A DNA stretch of 64,000 nt from Pseudanabaena sp. Chao 1811 (GTDB taxonomy: Bacteria; Cyanobacteriota; Cyanobacteriia; Pseudanabaenales; Pseudanabaenaceae): the NCBI RefSeq assembly GCF_027942295.1, contig NZ_CP101416.1:1240001-1304000 (forward strand), written 5' to 3'. Below are positions 61,133-64,000 of this stretch, piece by piece. Position 1 is the stretch's first letter. The number at the start of each line of letters is the position of its first letter. Both the position numbers and the translations under genes were made by a program. The notes below the pieces were generated by a model. It did no database searches. It was not told the DNA's origin and worked only from the letters and a program-made list of their open reading frames with translations.

Positions 61133-61262
61133 CAGTTCGGGTTAAGCTGGCAAATTTTAAAAGCCCAAAAGAAAAAACTTTGCTACGCAAAGCTTTTTCT
61201 TTTGGGCTTTGAGAGAGGGTTTGCTACGCAAACCCTCTCTCAAAGCCCATTTCAAAATTATA
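61133..61262 (+). repeat. Composite MITE-like repeat, copy 3
   Basis: It starts CAGTTCGGGTTAAGCTGGCA and contains two strong hairpins, one with AAGCCCAAAAGAAAAA arms, one with GGGCTTTGAGAGAGGGTTTG arms and apex TTTGCTACGCAAA. It ends near TTTCAAAATTATA. It is the best-kept copy; the others are 14586-14729 (reversed) and 39720-39829. It lies 10 bp after the stop of the WD40 gene. Confidence 0.7.
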
Positions 61263-61272
61263 GGGCAAGCCA

Positions 61273-64000
61273 TCATTGCTTACAGAGTTGTTTCTGTTCT
61301 GGGGTTAGGGTTGGTGTATATTCGAGATAATTTTCTAGCAGATTGCAACCCCTCTGAACTAGCTCATTAAACGTCAAGGTCTCCGCATTCCACAATTTTA
61401 GAGTATTGTCGCGACTCGCTGAAATCAGGTATTCCCCATTAGGACTGTAGCTCACTGCATTGACCTCGGCGGTATGACCTACCAAATTTTTGAGGATTTC
61501 ACCACTCTCAAGATCGACAATTTTGATTGTTTTATCAGCATTGGCTGTGGCGATCGCACGACCATTAGGACTAAAGTTAATGCCATAGATCCAAGAATCC
61601 ACATTCACCGTAATTACTTTTTCTAATATTCCTGTTTGAGCATTCCATAATTTGACCTTGCCATCTTTGCCTGCCGAAGCAATTTGTTTTCCATCGGGGG
61701 TATAGGCAACCGCCAAACCACCATTGAGATGGGCTTCCATCGTGTTGGTATTTTGTCCAGTCTTCACATTCCAAATTCTTACGGTTTGATCATTACTGGT
61801 CGAGGCTAAGGACTGACTATCAGGACTAAAGGCGATCGCCCAAACTTCTTTTTTATGACCATCTAGGACATGCAATAACTTGGGCTTGTCCGTGTTATCC
61901 CATTGCCACAGCTTAATTTTATTATCGATACCCAGAGTCACTAAGGTCTTTTGATCAGGGCTAAAGGCGGCATAGACCAGCCCCGATCCATGAATATTGA
62001 GCGTATGCAGGAGTTTCCCTGATGTTCTATCCCAAATCTTGACGGTTTTGTCAGTACTGGCGGAAACCAATTTCTTACCATCAGCGCTAAAGCTTACCCC
62101 ATAGACTGTATCCTCATGCCCTTTGAGTTCTTGACGGAAAGAACCATCGGCATTCCAAAGACGCACACTTTTATCGACACCACCTGAGGCAAATATTTTT
62201 CCATCAGGGCTAAAATTCACTGACCAAATATTATCGGTATGTCCATAAATGGTATCGAGCAATGTTGCTTTGAGATCCCAGAGTCGCACGGTACGATCCT
62301 TGCTAGCTGATAGAAGATAGCGACCACTGGGGCTAAAATTAACGTCAAAAATAGCATTGGTATGTCCGCCTAATTTCATTTCGATCGCCCCTTCGAGATT
62401 GAGGATTTGAATCGAATTGTCTTGAGCGCCAAGGGCAATCCTTTGACCATCAGCACTAAACTTGACACTCAAAATATCCGTTGCGTTCGTTTTGAAGGTG
62501 TGGGTCAATTGCAGTTGATAGCTGACAGACTTCGGTGGAGCTGGTTCACTACCTGTTCTGTTTTCAATCTCAGTCAATCCATCAGGTAGCTCCTCAGAAA
62601 TATTTGATAGATCCACAGGATTAATAATCGGCTTTTCGACGATTTTCCATATCTTGACGGTTTCATCACTGCCAGAGGTGGCTAATTGCTTGCCACTTGG
62701 ATGGAAACTCACACTATGAATTTTTTTGTCATGGGCGATCGCACTCGTCAGTAATTGTCCTTGCAAGTTCCAGAGTGAAATGGTGCGACCCTTAGCAGTC
62801 ACAATCAAATTACCATCGGGGCTAAAACTAGCATCTTGAATTGCATCCGCACCGCGACTTTTAATCGGATTGTTCTCCATATTTGTAGGTCTGATCGTGA
62901 CTATTTCCATGCCGCGATCACGATCCCAAAGTTTTGCCGTGCCATCTTTACTTGCCGTGAGCAACATTTTGCCTTGAGGATGGAAATGGACTCTAAAGAT
63001 ATCGTCCTGATGGGCATAGAACTTAGCAACTAGCTTACCTGTCTCAACATCCCAAATGCGAACACTTTTGCCCTGTCCCACCGACGCAATCTGGCGATCA
63101 TCGGGACTAAAACTCAAGCCCCGAATTTCGATCGCATTAAACCCAATGAGGCGCGAAATCGGCTTACCATTACTTTGAAAGAGATAAACGCTACCGTCAT
63201 AGCTCCCGAAAGCCATAATATTGCCATTATGACTAAATTTAGCTGCATAGAATGGAGCATCCATTTTTTGAGGATTAAATCGATAGCGCTCACGCATACT
63301 ATAGACAATCATTTGGAGTGCTTCCAAATTTAATTTGGTAATTCTACTTCGATCTGCTCCCTCACTAGTATTGTTCAGTTTCTTCGCCGACTTCACAACC
63401 GTTGCTAATGCTTCCAATTGATTATTTAGCAAAAAGCTGGACTTTGCCGAAGAGATCAAGGCTTCAATTTCACCAAATTCAGCGAGTTGACGTTGGCGAT
63501 TGGCTTGAAATGCTAAGCCTGCCATAATAAAGAGTCCCAATGCTGTACCCACTAACGCAAACTTAGTGAGACGGTTGAAGTTGGTTTGACTCCGTTGGGC
63601 AGAAGAACGTACCTTGATTAACTCTGCTTGCAAACCTGCTTCTTGATTCGCCCGAATAAATGCCACTAGATAATCATGGATCAATTGATAACGATTGCTA
63701 TCAACATCCGATAATTGAAAGACTAAACCTGAGCCAATGAGAATCTCTAAAACTAAGTCTAGATCGGCTGTATTGCCAGAATAAGGTAAAATCCCTGTGC
63801 GTAATTCGTTATAAGTCCGTAATGGGCGCTTACCCTGTTCGTCGGTCAATAGAACTAGCACCTGTTGGGCAATAAAAGCAGCTTTGCCACAGGCTTGGAT
63901 CACCTCTTCTACAGATTGCTCAACGAGGCGCTGTTTGCCACCCGCAAGACGGTAGGCAGCCAGCGTATTAATATTACGGTCTTGGAGTTGAGAACCGACT
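61273..64000 (-). CDS. STAND-type protein with TM segment and 14 WD40 repeats, 5' end outside window
   Basis: The minus frame is open from the window edge to the stop at 61273 (909 codons). A GTG at 63903 is internal: the sequence before it (AAYRLAGGKQRLVEQSVEEV) continues the same protein. The visible N-terminal part is the helical end of an nSTAND1-like module (YNELRTGILPY, DSNRYQLIHDYLVAFIRANQ). A TM segment follows (LTKFALVGTALGLFIMAGLA) and then 14 WD40 repeats (SPDGRQIAS-type; VRLWDLKATL, VKIWDRTSGK). The NTPase domain itself should lie upstream beyond the edge. It is the second WD40-STAND protein in the window. Confidence 0.9.
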   Translation of the reverse strand, partial: VGSQLQDRNINTLAAYRLAGGKQRLVEQSVEEVIQACGKAAFIAQQVLVLLTDEQGKRPLRTYNELRTGILPYSGNTADLDLVLEILIGSGLVFQLSDVDSNRYQLIHDYLVAFIRANQEAGLQAELIKVRSSAQRSQTNFNRLTKFALVGTALGLFIMAGLAFQANRQRQLAEFGEIEALISSAKSSFLLNNQLEALATVVKSAKKLNNTSEGADRSRITKLNLEALQMIVYSMRERYRFNPQKMDAPFYAAKFSHNGNIMAFGSYDGSVYLFQSNGKPISRLIGFNAIEIRGLSFSPDDRQIASVGQGKSVRIWDVETGKLVAKFYAHQDDIFRVHFHPQGKMLLTASKDGTAKLWDRDRGMEIVTIRPTNMENNPIKSRGADAIQDASFSPDGNLIVTAKGRTISLWNLQGQLLTSAIAHDKKIHSVSFHPSGKQLATSGSDETVKIWKIVEKPIINPVDLSNISEELPDGLTEIENRTGSEPAPPKSVSYQLQLTHTFKTNATDILSVKFSADGQRIALGAQDNSIQILNLEGAIEMKLGGHTNAIFDVNFSPSGRYLLSASKDRTVRLWDLKATLLDTIYGHTDNIWSVNFSPDGKIFASGGVDKSVRLWNADGSFRQELKGHEDTVYGVSFSADGKKLVSASTDKTVKIWDRTSGKLLHTLNIHGSGLVYAAFSPDQKTLVTLGIDNKIKLWQWDNTDKPKLLHVLDGHKKEVWAIAFSPDSQSLASTSNDQTVRIWNVKTGQNTNTMEAHLNGGLAVAYTPDGKQIASAGKDGKVKLWNAQTGILEKVITVNVDSWIYGINFSPNGRAIATANADKTIKIVDLESGEILKNLVGHTAEVNAVSYSPNGEYLISASRDNTLKLWNAETLTFNELVQRGCNLLENYLEYTPTLTPEQKQLCKQ

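Noticed and set aside
63804-63903. GTG 63903 as the start of the second WD40 protein
   Set aside because: The frame continues open to the window edge with family-like sequence, so the real start is outside the window.

Overview
The window is chromosomal DNA of a cyanobacterium. The evidence is a gene for the allophycocyanin-B alpha chain (apcD), the cyanobacterial NDH-1 subunit gene ndhM, a YggT/Ycf19 gene, several protein families largely confined to cyanobacteria (DUF928, DUF1400 hydrolase, SLH-OprB porin, DUF2996), and the very frequent HIP1 octamer GCGATCGC. A Pseudanabaena-like filamentous organism is my guess, not something the sequence proves. Gene order is that of an ordinary chromosome: short operons on both strands, no prophage, no CRISPR array, one tRNA.

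Layout. 1-5.4 kb (minus): a large STAND NTPase with 14 WD40 repeats, followed after one base by a carotenoid oxygenase that leaves the window. 5.4-8.4 kb (plus): an accessory patch of three small exported proteins of unknown family and a GH24 lysozyme; a duplicated 54-bp element lies upstream of two of them. 8.4-10.4 kb: an IS256-family element abutting the 3' half of an IS66 transposase. 10.5-14.4 kb (minus): amino-acid ABC ATPase, beta-helix surface protein, lpxD. 14.7-19.5 kb: Cache-domain histidine kinase and a divergent TgpA-like membrane protein whose transglutaminase fold lacks its catalytic Cys and His. 19.7-28.5 kb: apcD, an RnfD-like membrane protein, DUF2330 protein, a secreted protein, an SLH porin and an XPB-type helicase. 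28.7-32.7 kb: a three-gene envelope operon with nine peptidoglycan-binding modules. 32.7-34.8 kb (minus): DUF2996, ndhM and a group 2 sigma factor, then about 1.5 kb without genes.

36.3-45.2 kb holds housekeeping and envelope genes: DUF928, YtxH-like, YggT, fabI, a Crp-type regulator, an MDR oxidoreductase, ssb, tRNA-Thr(CGU), an alpha/beta hydrolase and a phasin-like protein. 45.3-50.5 kb (plus): menE carrying two palindromic insertions read in frame, a DCC/TspO pair, and an egtD plus sulfoxide synthase pair for a thiol-histidine (ergothioneine or ovothiol type). 50.6-54.9 kb (minus): an overlapping pair of signalling proteins, one a CBS-GAF-PAS hybrid kinase, the other a receiver joined to a kinase core whose phosphoacceptor His is Gln. 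55.2-64 kb: DUF427, a MerR-pentapeptide fusion, a four-fold DUF4114 RTX protein, a prohibitin-like protein and a second WD40 STAND protein cut by the right edge.

The most striking non-genic feature is repeat structure. Nearly every intergenic gap has a long, often perfect hairpin (17-28 bp stems) whose tip resembles GGTGCAAAGCACC or TTGCTTCGCAA whatever the stem sequence. In addition there are at least four families of 70-145 bp MITE-like or palindromic repeats, one of which has entered the menE reading frame.
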